Shown here: one piece after another, positions 23,201-36,100 of the stretch
How the letters are laid out: every line of letters starts with the position of its first letter
How positions within the stretch are numbered: position 1 is the stretch's first letter
Assembly: GCF_036324505.1 (NCBI RefSeq)
Contig: NC_086362.1
Span: 3,841,043-3,905,042 of the forward strand
Reading direction: 5' to 3'
Source: Eleginops maclovinus
Lineage: Eukaryota; Chordata; Actinopteri; Perciformes; Eleginopidae
DNA: 64,000 nucleotides
Position numbers and translations under genes: made by a program
Notes under the pieces: generated by a model
The model's input: the letters and a program-made list of their open reading frames with translations, nothing else
Told to the model about the DNA's origin: nothing
The model's database searches: none

Positions 23201-25710
23201 GACCTTGATGGATTGTTTGATGTCGTCCAGTTTCTTGGTTCTCTCCTTGATCAAATGTTTGAGCTCCGACCTCTTCTTACTCAGATTACTCTGCGAGAAA
23301 GAAATCAGGATTGTGGATTAGTGGAATTAATATAAACGCAGCTTTATGCAGAATAAAAAGTCCATGTTCTTACAACTGCCAGCTGTTGTTATTGCAGGAG
23401 AATCGAAATCCGAGGACATAAAGTCATTCAATCAATCAAAAAGTACACTTGTTCTTTTATTTGTAGTGACTGTTTGTCCCTTATTACTCCTTTACAACGT
23501 GTAGCTCACCATCTTCTTCTTCCACTCGTGCTCAGCGGAGACGATGTCGTGGGGCTTGTGCGAGGCCTCTGCGCAGGCCGTGCAGATGCAGATGTGGTCG
23601 GTGCGGCAGTAGATCTCCAGAAGACGCTCGTGTTTCTTACATATCTTCTCCTCCAGGTGGAAAGTGGGTTCGATCAGCCGGTGAGATGTCAGAGTCTTCA
23701 CCTAGGAGTTAGTGCAAAGAGAAAGACAGTTGTGAACACACAAGAAATATAAAAAGGGAGTATTCCATGAACACGTTTTGCACAATATATGTTAAATTGA
23801 ACCCTTATTGAGCAATTTCTTTAAAAAAAATATATATATATTCATGTAAAATATGTAACTAATGATGATCAATTTTGGCTTCAAGTACACACATAATAAA
23901 ATGGAATCTAATCAAATTCTAACAGAATAAAGAAACAAAGAGGAAGTGCTTCTGAAAAAGAAGGGATATTTCTAAGTGTAATAATCTTAAAGCAGCAACA
24001 ATCTAACCTTTTTATGATGTCTGAGGTGGACCTCGCAGAAGGATCCAGGACAGTTCAAACAGGATTTGAGGGCCTTCACCTTCCTCCCGATGCACGCATC
24101 ACAGGGAACCTCCCCGGCCCGGGCGAACTCCCCGTTGTCGGTGCTGCAGTGGTTCGTATCTGAGCTCAGATTCAGCGTGGATCCCCGTGAGGACCCCCCT
24201 GATCCTCCCCCGGTTCCTGGAGAACCTCCCGCCACCATCAGCCCCTGGAACTGGGAGGAGATCTCGGCCAGGACCCTGTTGACGCTCATCTCGGGGCGTC
24301 TGCTGTAGCCCTTCTTGCACATGGGGCACAGGAACTTCTTGCTGTGGTTCCAGTAGCCCTGCAGGCAGGCCTTGCAGAAGCTGTGGCCGCACGGTGTGGT
24401 GACGGGCTCCACGAACACCTCCAGACAGATGGAGCAGCTGAACTGGTCCTCAGAGAGGGCCCGGCTGAGGCCTGGAGAGTTAGGGCCTGCAGGGAGGAGG
24501 ACGGATGGGAAGGACATGGTTAGAGGCACAAGGCTTAGGTACTATAACAAACTGACTGAGTCAAGTCAAGAAGTCCCTGATTTCGAACTGTACATACAGG
24601 GGTTTTCCAGCGTGAAATTCTACTTCCTCTCAAGGAGCGTTTTAAAGCTTCTCTATCACCTCACAGCTGTGATGGACTACATATAAAGTACACAGTATAA
24701 AATATAGTTATTGTCCTATTGACATCCAAAATAATGTTTCTTGACAGAGTTCTACTGAAGGGTGACGAAAGGAAAACACAACAAGGTATCAGGCTTCAAA
24801 ATGTGGCACCTTTCCAACCTGTGTTTGCAAAGATTTTATACTAACAATATATCTAGAAACCCAAAATCTGGATCTGCTTGTGCTTCATTCACGCCTCTAT
24901 GTCATGAATGAGTCATTTAAGTGACTTTCATGTCAGCGGCATGAGAAATGAAGTGTGAATGGCTGTGAAACTGCCTCAGAGGGGATTTCAGGACAGCATA
25001 GCCATTGCACTGACTGATAAGGTTTAATATTTGATTAAAAACGAGCGTATTTGATGTTGTTTTATGCGCACAATACTGATATTATATGGAAACAATAAGG
25101 TGGGGAGAGAAAAATGGGCTTGTGTTACCCTTAATCTCACTCCAGGGTCAAAGGTCAGTGTTATTGTTCTCTTGGCCCGTGCGTTACATCGTAAAGAGTC
25201 ACAGAGGAGAAGAGAAAACCTTTCATAATCAGCACCAAGGCTGGTTCACTCAAGCAGGAAGTATACTTAAGAGCGTCACTCTGTCCTGTGGTGAATGAGT
25301 AACTATCTGAGGAATGCAGAAACTCAGGACCTGCTACCTCGCAGCACCTGCTTCACATTTAAAAGAAAACACAACCCCACAGAACAACAACTGCTTATGT
25401 CATTTTCAATAAGGTGTTACAGGCTTGACTCGATTCTACACCAGTATTCAGTAATGGGTATATTTTGAAGATTTCTTTTGTATTACATTCGTCGACCGTA
25501 ATGTTGATTTGAAGTATTTTTGTAGCCAACGAGAACTTAATTAGACACATTTTTACGAACTAATGTAGTGTCAATTGTTTCTCCTAGCAAAACAAACAAA
25601 TGTAAATTTAATAAAATGTATTAGACGTGTAAAGACAAGACACACCATGTGGAAAGAAGAGGTAATAACTGATTAAAAACATGTAATATGAGGTAGAACT
25701 TACTCTGCAT
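17203..25710 (-). CDS. TRIM-D: bloodthirsty/TRIM25-like RING E3 ligase, intact, eight coding exons
   Basis: Coding exons: 25704-25710 (ATGCAGA, 7 nt), 24008-24486, 23510-23701, 23195-23290 (96 nt), 21086-21319 (234 nt), 19221-19368 (148 nt), 18742-18768 (27 nt) and 17203-17741. Phases agree at every junction and give 573 aa. The N-terminus reads MQSPNSPGLSRALSEDQ once the 7-nt exon is joined; without it the large exon has only an unsupported intronic start. Domains: RING (CSICLEVF...CGHSFC...CPMC); a Gly/Ser-rich linker (GGSPGTGGGSGGSSRG); B-box 1 (CDAC...CLNCPGSFC); B-box 2 (CKKHERL...CTACAEASHKPHD) on its own exon; coiled coil; and B30.2 (EVILDP...RHYWEVDM...VGIFLDYEGGQISFYDV). An extra intron between the two B-boxes distinguishes it from TRIM-A, -B and -C, where they share an exon. 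No inactivating change was seen. Family role: ubiquitin ligase with SPRY target recognition. Confidence 0.92.
21590..21800. repeat. Possible dispersed-repeat fragment in a TRIM-D intron
   Basis: The stretch beginning aaaggggccctattctgctc followed by ttttcaggttc resembles the termini of common fish non-autonomous DNA elements. No matching opposite end or target duplication was found, so this is a recognition-based guess. Confidence 0.3.
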
Positions 25711-28700
25711 GTTTTCCTGTGACGTGGAGCGGTGCAGTCCTTCACTCGCTGTGTGTCTCACTCCGACAGGTGCTGCTCTCTTCCTGAAACTTAAAGTGTC
25801 CCTCCCACTCTCAGTGCACACACCCAACCTCCACACATCCCGCCCTTTGTTATCACTCTCTGATTTCTATGGCTGCGCGCTGTAGAGATGCAGAGCCCGC
25901 TGCAAGGGCCTCCTTAAAACACACAGTTTTTCTAGTTTTAGTAGCACATCACTTAATAAATCCACACTTTTTTTTACTTCATCTTACATATGTATTAAGT
26001 GACTGGTTTTACATCATTAATATTAGGATTCACTTCTCTATATTTTATTAATCAAAGGTTTTTATCTTATTTCATTGTCATTCTATCTGCTTTTATGTGC
26101 TCTCATGCCCTCAATTTTTATAATTTCGCTTTGATGTATGCAATTATTATATATATATATATATAAACTAATACATAACAACTATTCAGCTACAACATTT
26201 TGTAGACCCTTTACTCACCTTTTACTACTCTGATAAGTGTCAATGATATCAATATCTTCATTTGAAAGGAACTGTAGGACTACTTATGACCTTTTCTTGT
26301 TAATCTGGTTAATTTATATTTTAAAAACAAACACTGCTTTGATTATTTACTAGTTTATTTATTCAATTCTCTGACCTGAACCTTCATCTGATGAAGTGTA
26401 CAGGCCATTTTCTTAAAAATGTAAGACACGTTGGTTGTTTGTTTTACAGAAGTTACATCCTGAAGATCATTCAACAAAAATCATGTAAATCATGATTTAA
26501 AAGTTGACTTATTTTTTTAATCACAGGAAAAAATCCAACGTGCAAATTACCACACTTTCTTAAGATATAAAGACAGACCATAATTAGTTAGGTGATAGGT
26601 GACAAGAGTAGTTAAATAAATTAAAATAGCTCATTAATCAAATCCCCCCAGAGTTCAAAACTTCTTCAGTGACAACATAATTTATCACTTTATTTTTAAC
26701 GTGCAGCGTTTTCATCCAACACCCTTTAATCATCAGACTGTCAACGACACAGTCAGATCTTCCAGGGTAACAAACACCCTTGTGTTAACCAATAATGGCC
26801 ACATATGACCCTAAAGCTTAGACCAATTCTCAGCCATTGTCCATGTTCCATAAAGTCCAAAAATGCATTTAAAAAAAAGACTGCATTTAAAAAATATAGA
26901 TTTAATAAATGAATAATAATAACAGTATTGACTTAAACAAATGTTCAAGATACAGGTGTAGTTGAAATCATGGCAATGTCTAATAATACATACTATGACT
27001 AAACATTAAGGTACTTGAAGTAATACTGTTATGCTAATTTCTTTGTTTTAAATAAAGTTTTGAGGTGAAAAAAAGGCTAATGTTTGGTCAATGCAGTGAC
27101 ACACCTGGACCAGCAGTTAGCAAACAAACATGCACAACAATTAAATGAAATTCAGTACCAAATGTTATGGTTAGCATCCTTTGAGTGTACCTTTTGTAAG
27201 GTAAAGGAAATATCTTCTTTAATGAATCCATAGATACTGTATTACCACGCAGCTAGCATGCTAATTGACCCAAATGCTGCAACAAGTGTATGTGTAGCTA
27301 AAATGCTAACATGCTAATGGTGGATTTTCCAGGTGACTTCTGCGTTTGCTGAGGGGCTTTTACCTTGATGTGGCTGAGAGTTGAACCTGGAGAAGACTGA
27401 GGAAGAATTCGCGTTGAGGAAGACTTGAAGAGTGACGTTCAAACGTGAGTACAGCCACACAACATGTCTATGAACTCACCTGGAAAAAAAACCGTCAACA
27501 ACCGCTGTGTCGCAATGTAGCATTGTGTGTGGGTTCACTCCATGTTTAAACAGTGTCTCTCCTCTGGGTTCGGATATTTTGGTATTCATGAAGCGTCAGG
27601 ATATTTACTTATGTGGTTTCATAATACCTGTTTAAGTTGTGTCTCTTTTAACTGAGGTTGTTGTGTATTTATATTGTTTGTTAGCAAAGGCTACAAGTGT
27701 GTCAACAGAAAACTCATTGGTTGTTTTGGACATTTGGAGTTGTGGTGTGTGAAGTTGACATTTAAAACACTTTATTTGGTATTAAACAGTAAGTAATATA
27801 CACTATCATGCTTCTCTTTACTACCCTACTACTAACCGGCCTACTTTTCCTTTAACTTGTGTACAATACTATAGGACATGTCACTGGGGCAGAATACTAC
27901 TGTGTTCAATTATTTTCAGGCAGTACATCTGCTTTAAATATATATCTTTGCAAAAAAGAAGTTGTGTAAATATTCCAAATATCTCAATGCACAGGAGACA
28001 GCGAGACAACTCCATGCTGTCCGAGTCTTCCTATGCTATGCCAAATCTAAAATCTTGCTAAATCACAGTGAAAAACATTACTTTTTGTACTTAATGCCTT
28101 AAGAACTCTTGCTCTCTCTAGACTTTAATGTGAAGTAGACTGACTTATGTGTTAGAATACACACAAACTTGCTCTACTAGGGGAAAGTCCACAACATTCA
28201 ATGTAGCTGGGGGGGAAATCCAGCCTCTCCTTCAACATAAAGGCATGAGGAACACAAATGTTGGTGGCAGGAGGAAGTGACAAGGTATAAACAGACAGTG
28301 CATGTTATAGGAATGAGATTTAGTTATTGTTATGTTAAAAATAGCCTCCAAAGCTGAATAGAGCTCCTCATAATGCAGAGTTTCTGGCACTTAAGTGCAT
28401 CTCAAAGCCCCAAACAGTTTTTTAAAGTGGATTTGATTTTAGTTTTTGACTTGGAGGGGAAATAAAAAGTAACCTGCAGTGTTTAAACTTAGCCAAGTAG
28501 TCTCTGATTATCCTATGCCATGCAGGTAGTCTATTGATAGTAGCTCTTAAAGAAAGAACTTCAATTCAAAACCCATATCTCTTAATGTATGTAAAGCCCC
28601 TTAGCAGGATGAAAATCCACTTTCCTGTTCACTGCACATAGATGATAAGATATCACAACATGCCTGCTTTTATCTTGGCTGTTCGTGCAGGTATGACAGT

Positions 28701-29726
28701 TATCAGGTGCCATCTTTCTTCCTGTTTGGACCGCTGGGTGTAACGGCTGTAACGCAATCTCTTTGTATTTCCCGAATTGTATTTACATGTGGAGCAATGA
28801 ACCGGTTTCCTTTCACTCTGTTTTTTTCCAAACTGCGCTGCACAATGGAAACTGGAGGTGGAACAACATAGTGGTGAAATGTCTACAGAATAGGTCAGAA
28901 AGAGGGGAAAGAAATCACACAGTTTATGGCAATACATCCAGTAGTTGTTGAGAAACTGAGAAAAAGTGCTCTAAATGGCGTACATAACAACACTTAATGA
29001 TTATAAACCATATTTGTTTTTTATTCCCTTTTATTGTTTTGCTATATTTAAGATTTTTCAGTGTAACGATAGCATTGTAGAAGCTGCAATGCTTTATCAT
29101 CACCACTAGTGGGCGGCATTGTGCTGAGTGAAGCCCAGCTGCTGTCCACACACACTTTACAGTCATGATGCATTTTTACCCTATACTGTGGCAGATGCTG
29201 TCATGGCAACGTATGTGCACAGCCACAGAAACAGGCTGAAATCCCCCACGATATTCACCTTTTATAAAAGTCAGATGTTAGAGGTGAAAGGACCACGATC
29301 AAGTCAGTGTTCAGCTCATGTAACATGTTCTATTTCTGGTCTCAAACTTTGAATCATTACCCTGAAACCCACCGCCCGCCGAGCTCTCAAAGAGATTGAT
29401 CACTTTGCTCTGCAGCGTATCGACTGTATTGATCCTTCTGGTCCAATGAGGCTTTAAAGAGGGGGGGCTCTATTGGAAAAATGACCGACACGTCCAGGTC
29501 TCTGAGGTGTTATCGATCCCTATTACTTCCTGCAAATGTCACTCGTCTCTATTTATCTGTTGCATATTATTGATTGTCTTGTGCGTCTTCATTTTCCTCA
29601 GCTCCTATAGAGAAACTCCCTTTAAAACATGTAGTTGAAAGCTCATTTGTTTCGGTGTGAACTTCCTCCCTAAAATTGAACTTTACCTGCACAATCACCA
29701 CCACCTTGCATTGGCTCATGGTTACA

Positions 29727-29751
29727 GTGTGTGTGTGTGTGTGTGTGTGTG
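29727..29751. repeat. (GT)n microsatellite
   Basis: About 12 GT units within non-coding DNA. Confidence 0.9.
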
Positions 29752-30125
29752 GTTGTGTGTGGGCATGCATATGAGCGTGCATGCGGTAATACTCAGTGTA
29801 GCCCTAAAGCAAACCCACTGCAGAGATTGTGTCGCATAGATGTTGGGGAGCTACAATTTCTTGGAGTGGGGGGATTCTGCTTTCTCTCCCTGTCGCAGTG
29901 TCAGTCAAGGTAAATGTATTCCCCCCCTCCCCTCTCCTTTTTCCTCCCCCTCTCTCTTCCTCTCTGTCCACCAGCAGCGTCTTTTTTTTTTACCCATCTT
30001 TCTATCGTTCGGTTAATTATTGGAGCTCTGCCCTTCTCTGATTCTCTCCATTGCTTCCTGTTTCTCTCTTCTCACTGCAATCCAGCACCAGTCTCTCCAC
30101 TGCGCTGGGTTTTTCTTGTCTTAAC

Positions 30126-30144
30126 CCCCCCCCCCCCCCCCCCC
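30126..30144. repeat. Poly-C tract
   Basis: Homopolymer of about 19 C; length is unreliable in most sequencing. Confidence 0.9.
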
Positions 30145-33100
30145 TTCTCCTCTAAACTCGCACATCATTTGGGGAACCCGCCTGCAGAACAAACACAGGT
30201 CTTTCTTAATAAAATGTAGCTTCAGGTTACACACTCTGCAGCTTTCCTCTTAAAACCTGTAAGCTCGCTCTCTCTCCTTATTGTTTCCTCACATCTCAGC
30301 ATGTTGCTTCCCCCCCCACCCCCTCCTCCTTTCCAGCTTACTCCTGTGTGTCATCCTCTGCCTTCCTCTCTCGATGCTCTCTGGTTTCTCAAAGAAGGTA
30401 TCAGTGCGCTCACCTCCTCCGGGGGGATACGGTAGCGCTCGTGAGCATTATTGATAGTCAGTGCGGATAGTGTCACACTCTCTATGTCACTGGTAACCGC
30501 GCTGTGCCCCGGCAACCAGAGGACACAAAAATAAAACCCACAGCTGAGAGCACGCCTCCTGGATCTGATCAGGTGGCAGTCCTGTTGCATTAGCACTGAG
30601 ATTATAATCCCAGTTTGGATATTCTCTTTAGGCTCAGGGAAGTGAGATGCTTGCTCAAGGGCACTCGCGTAGAACAGGTGCTCATTACTGTGACTTGAAA
30701 GGTGTTTCTGAACACTAGGGCATAGCTGAATGGTTGTGTGAGAGTGTGTGCAGACTGCATGACTGATCAATCATCAGTGACATAACATGTGGCGTCAATT
30801 GATCCACAAATGTATTCTGGTTAGTGATGAATCATGATTCATCACGACGATAACACGCGTGGTGATGGAATAAAAGACATACAAGATGAACTGGTTTGAG
30901 ATTTGTTTTACTTCAGTGTAACTTGAGACATCCCTAGGTTTTTGGTGCCGCTATCATACTGTGAGCACTATCTGTTACTACATTTCATGGTAAAAACCCC
31001 CGTGGAAGATGGGGAGAAGTTGAGGTCAAACTTGGTAATGTGATTCATTTATGTTTCCAGATTATTAGCAAGCGTTAGCGTTGAGTATTTGCACCTTTAA
31101 TGAACGCTGATGCAACTACCAAGTGCCGTGTGCCATCAGTCGTCTTATTTAAATATCTGCAGGTAAGCAAATCATCCATCATCCAGCGGCCATTATCAGG
31201 TCAATTTATGAAGTATCCCGTCTACTTTCAAACCAGGCTAACAGCTAGCATTTAGCTCAAAGCCCTGTGCTCCAAATACAGCCTCACTGTACAATCTCAA
31301 GTCCTTTTTTTTGGTTGCGAAATATCAATGAATTAATCATCAAAGTAATGGATTGTGTTTCGGTAAGATGTTAACCCCCCATGATCAGCAGCCCTATCGT
31401 TGGAGAGGAGGGAGATAATGAGCATGAGATGGAAGTCTGAGCAGAGTAATGAAAGCAGGAGGCTTACTTGTAATTCAGCAGCAGCATTAAATCAGCTGCT
31501 TTCTGTATGTGTTGCTGTTAGTCATCACTTTGATGTTTTGCACACTGCTCCAAAAAAAAGTCATAAATAGGGCTGCAGCTTCTTACATCCTCCCTGCTTC
31601 TTTAGGAGGAAGGATTTTTTTCCCATACCCATCAACACTCTCTAAAGATTACTGCATGCATGTGTAAATGTATTCAGCTTGCATGAATGTGGAGCCAATC
31701 AATTCTGAGGGAGCCAAACCGTCCCTGTTAAAATGGAGCTGCAATTTCCACGCTGCTTTAGAAAGAGTTTTATTTTTAGCGAAATAAGCCCCTTTTTTTT
31801 TCACCATCATTCAAAGAGGAAGCGTGCTTTGAGCGCCACATGTAACGACTCCTGCCTGTTGCTGCGCGTGTGTGTGTGTGTGTGTGTGCGCACTGTGGAT
31901 TGGGGAAGTGAATCTCCTCTCCCTGTAATATCTGTATCACATCCTATCAGGTAATGCCTTTTCACGCATCACGTGGCTTTTGTCGCCCGGATGACTGTGT
32001 TTCTTGAACGTAATCGTGAAAGCGTTCAGGGCCAACGGAGGATTTTCCTCTTAAACCACATTCTGCTTTAAACAGCTTAAACAGTCGAGCATGATGCCGC
32101 GCTTGACAGCGACATTAACCCGTCTTTCTTCAGATGTGATCTGATCTAATCTGATGCCGTCTGATCTGATCTCGTCGCTCAGCTTGTACAATATTCCCGT
32201 CATCTGACTTAATAAAGACACTGGAGAGGCCACGGTGGACAAAAGGCCCGCTGCACGTCCTACCGTCATGTGATCATATGAGACATTTTGAGGTTAAAGA
32301 TGATGTGGCTCAATACACACCAGGCAGGATTCATTGTTCTGTTGTCTGTTTCCAAATATTTATCAGCAGTGATCCGTTTAGCTCCATGAACATAGCAGGA
32401 TAACCTTTGACCTCGTAATGGGAAATAACAGCCCATTGAAATTGTAGTCAACCATTTGCTGGGGAACACTTTGAGTTGTGAAAAATGAGTCATCCTTAAC
32501 TCAACACGTCCTTGCCATTATTACCCCTCGGTTGAAGTGGCCCCTCAAAAAATAACCCAGGGTGCATTGCGGATTGCTGAACAAGACCTTTCAAAGTGGG
32601 TTACCTTCCAGGAAGTTAGATGCTGATAAAGCGCTGTTGGCATGTGGCCTTTTATGGTGAATTAATCACATTTCTTTGGACTGACTCGACTTACAGAAGG
32701 CTCACTGGACAGATTGACGTGCCTTTTCAGATATATTGCGTAGCGATTGACTTTTATTGCCAAGATTTTGCTCGTTTTGTTTGGAAAAAACACAGAATCG
32801 AGGCATGTTGGTATTTTTTTGTCTGTAAATATAACCATTTTTTATTATTTCTTTCTTTTAATAAACCATCATTACTTTAATGATGATTTTTCTCATTATG
32901 GTGGGAGAAATCCAGTTTACTACTGGTAATAATTTGGCAAATCCAAATAAAGCACTGTCACTTGTTGACATTATAAATTATATTAATCATTTGTGCATTT
33001 TGTCTCTTTTTTGGCAGATTAATTACACTCAAAATATGACTGTAAGGGGGTGAGGGTCCATTACTAGAACAGTACAACAAGGAAGAAATGGAAATTATTT

Positions 33101-36100
33101 AAAAGTTGTTGATTTTTTTACACAATATTGTTCTATTTGTGTTATTAAAATATCAATATTTAAGTTTTGATACATCCTATTTACCGTCAGTACATTTATA
33201 TTGCAAAACTCCTAAAGAGAGACTCTGTGCTTTTTCTGTATTTGAACAGTTATTGGCTTTTTAGAAAACCCAAATCAACCCAAACAATCATTACACAAAT
33301 ATGTTGCTGTGATATTTGATTAGTACACAATCATATTTCTGTCTGGAACAACGTGTGGTTTGACGCATGGGTGTCAAATGCAAAAACTACTCATAACTGA
33401 CTGCTCCACATTCCTCCATTCCATGAGCGAAATGAAGAAGCCATGTTCTCTAACGTCATCTCCCAGCCTGTCTGAACTGGAGCAGCACCCAGAGGGGACC
33501 AGATTGAAACCAGGTCCTGCGGGGACCCTCGTAACAAAAACTAGCATCCCCTGAAGGGGTCCGGGTCCAATGGATATTCTTATAGCAAATTCAATCACTT
33601 TGAAAGCTCTACGTGTAACACATGTAAGACCCCTGCAGACATGAAAGGCATGTTTGATAAGTTAGGGTTTCTTTTTTTCATTAATGACCACCCAAAAACC
33701 TATTATGTCATTTCATGTAAGGCTGAGTATTTCTTTGCCACATTTCTTTGCTATTCATGGGTCATTTCTGTATATAAACACTATTTTAGTTCATAAATAA
33801 TGTAAGAAAATAATGATTTGTCATAAAAAACAAGATATTTCATAAATACTTTGAATATTAATGACTAAATATATAGATTTTATAGATAAGATAGAGCAAA
33901 GAAACCCTCAGCCGTGCATGAAACAACATAGGAAGAGACTACAGGTTATTTTGGACCCATGTTGGGCCTTAGAAGGGTACTGAAACAAGATATAAGGAAG
34001 TCGGTTAAGGAATACCTGGAATTCCGAATGATTAAAGTAATTTATTGCAAATATATTTACAATTTTAATTCATTTAGGTCCCTTTTTTTTTCTCATGCTG
34101 TGTATCAAAGGGTTAACAACCTCTGAAAGGTCCAAAATGACCAATAAGAATTGAGTATTTATCCAAGCCGTGTAATAAAAATGTGTATTTCTGTTCAGGT
34201 GGAGTTAAAATGGAGAAAGAGAAGATATTATTGGCTGTTTCCAGATGTTATTTTCAATTTGCAAAACTCTTGCAAGAAGTAAACCTTTTTTTGGCTGAAT
34301 TTTGCTATTTGTCGTCAATGGTTCGCTGGGCCATCTTTTCCCAAATAAGGGGTCTCCATGTATGACTTTCAGGGTTCTGATCTCAAGTAATTGACAAAAG
34401 CAAAATGTGTAGAGTTGAAAGCAATATGCAGCAAATTTTATTGAGTGCAGAAAACACAGTACAGGAAGTGTTCTTGTGCATTCTCACCTCTTTAGCCACC
34501 TTTTTCTGAAAGTCATCAAACAACACGTCATAGATTGAAATGTCAAAATACACAGAGGGAATTTATAGCCTAAAACATACAAATATGGATTTCACATGCC
34601 ATCACGTCAGAAACACAACAAAACAGGAGGAGGAGGAGGAGGAGTTCACAACAACGTAACATGAAAACTAGAATCATAATCATTTTTTTTATAACCAGCA
34701 ATAAATAAAGCATCGATTGAAGTCATGAGGCAATAAGGAGACTGGTGGGTTGTGGGATGGGGCCCTGTAGAGCTTCCTGATTGGCAGATGCCTCCCTGAA
34801 AGGACGGTGGTCAGTGATTGGCCACGCTGTGAAGGGTAAGCCCACACCGCAACGCCACGTCGTGAACGTACAATCATCTCAAACACAAACTAAAACCCTA
34901 CTTTAACATGCTTTCTTTCTATGGCATGGTTATTTCAGCCGGATGCGCTGGATTTCTTCTTCTAAGTTGCTCGACTGTTGCTTTTGCGGGCACTACAGAC
35001 AACATAACAGAAGTGATGTACAAGAAAAGGATTATCTAAATATACATGTTTTTGTTCTCTAAAGTATGGCTTTGATGTCTCTTCTAGGCTGGAAAGCTGC
35101 GCCCAAATATCCGCTGTTGGCAAAACCGCACCAATTACTTTTCACTATCAAGTATATTCTTGTCAAGCATAATAAGAAGTGGATGTAGATAAACACGTAC
35201 GAGCAGAGGAAGATATTTAGTCAGCAAGCATGGATTCGGGGAGACACTGTACAGACACTGAAGTGTATAAATGGTATGTACAAAAGCCTGGGCCGATGTT
35301 TGCCAAGCTCTTGTGTGCCGTGACGTCAAGGAGGATGTGGGGACTTCACTTAAGCCATCTCGGACAAACTAAATGCGTCTTTGTTCCATTTGTGATCTTT
35401 GTAATGACACAAGCTTTATTTATTCCACCCATCCTCCGCTCTTATTCACGCCGACCATGCTGTGCACGCCGAAACCCCTCATTTGGTTGCCTTCGGGGGG
35501 GATAAGGAAATGAGGTCAGGCTAACAAAGCCAAGGGAAAACACGGCATCGACAAAGAAACAGAACCAAAGAAAGGGAGGTGTCGTCATGAGCTATAATGT
35601 GGTGCAGTATAGAGGGATGCTTAATGTCTAAAATCAGCTTGAAGTCGTCAGATGTTGGAGGAAATATAAATTAGGGTGACGCCTTGACAAATCTGACCTG
35701 AAACATCTTGCACATCTCCAACAACATGCTGTAGCAGCATCTGTCATGTGATAACAATCATGTAAGTGCATCCACACTGATGGCTTATTAACAGTGAGAA
35801 ACAAAGGGCTTTTCTTATCGGTACGGTAAAGGTATTAGCTGTCATGGTATTGCAAAGAAACACGTGATATCCCTGCTTGATAGTAGTAAAAAGAGATTAC
35901 TTCCAACTATATATTTTAGATTTGACTTCATGCAAACTCGTGACAGATCATAGTTGATGGCTTTATCAGCTTTTCCATTTGATGCCGAGTTTAAATCAAA
36001 CTCCTCTCCTCCCTTAAGGTGACATTGAAAGCTAAGGCGTTGAGTAAAAGACGAACATGTCGGGAACATGTGTGCAGACTCCGACCTTTCATCGCAGGGT

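Noticed and set aside
30351..30770. 139-aa minus-strand frame in the gene-poor region
   Set aside because: No domain, no supporting splice sites or start context, and mixed composition; probably chance.
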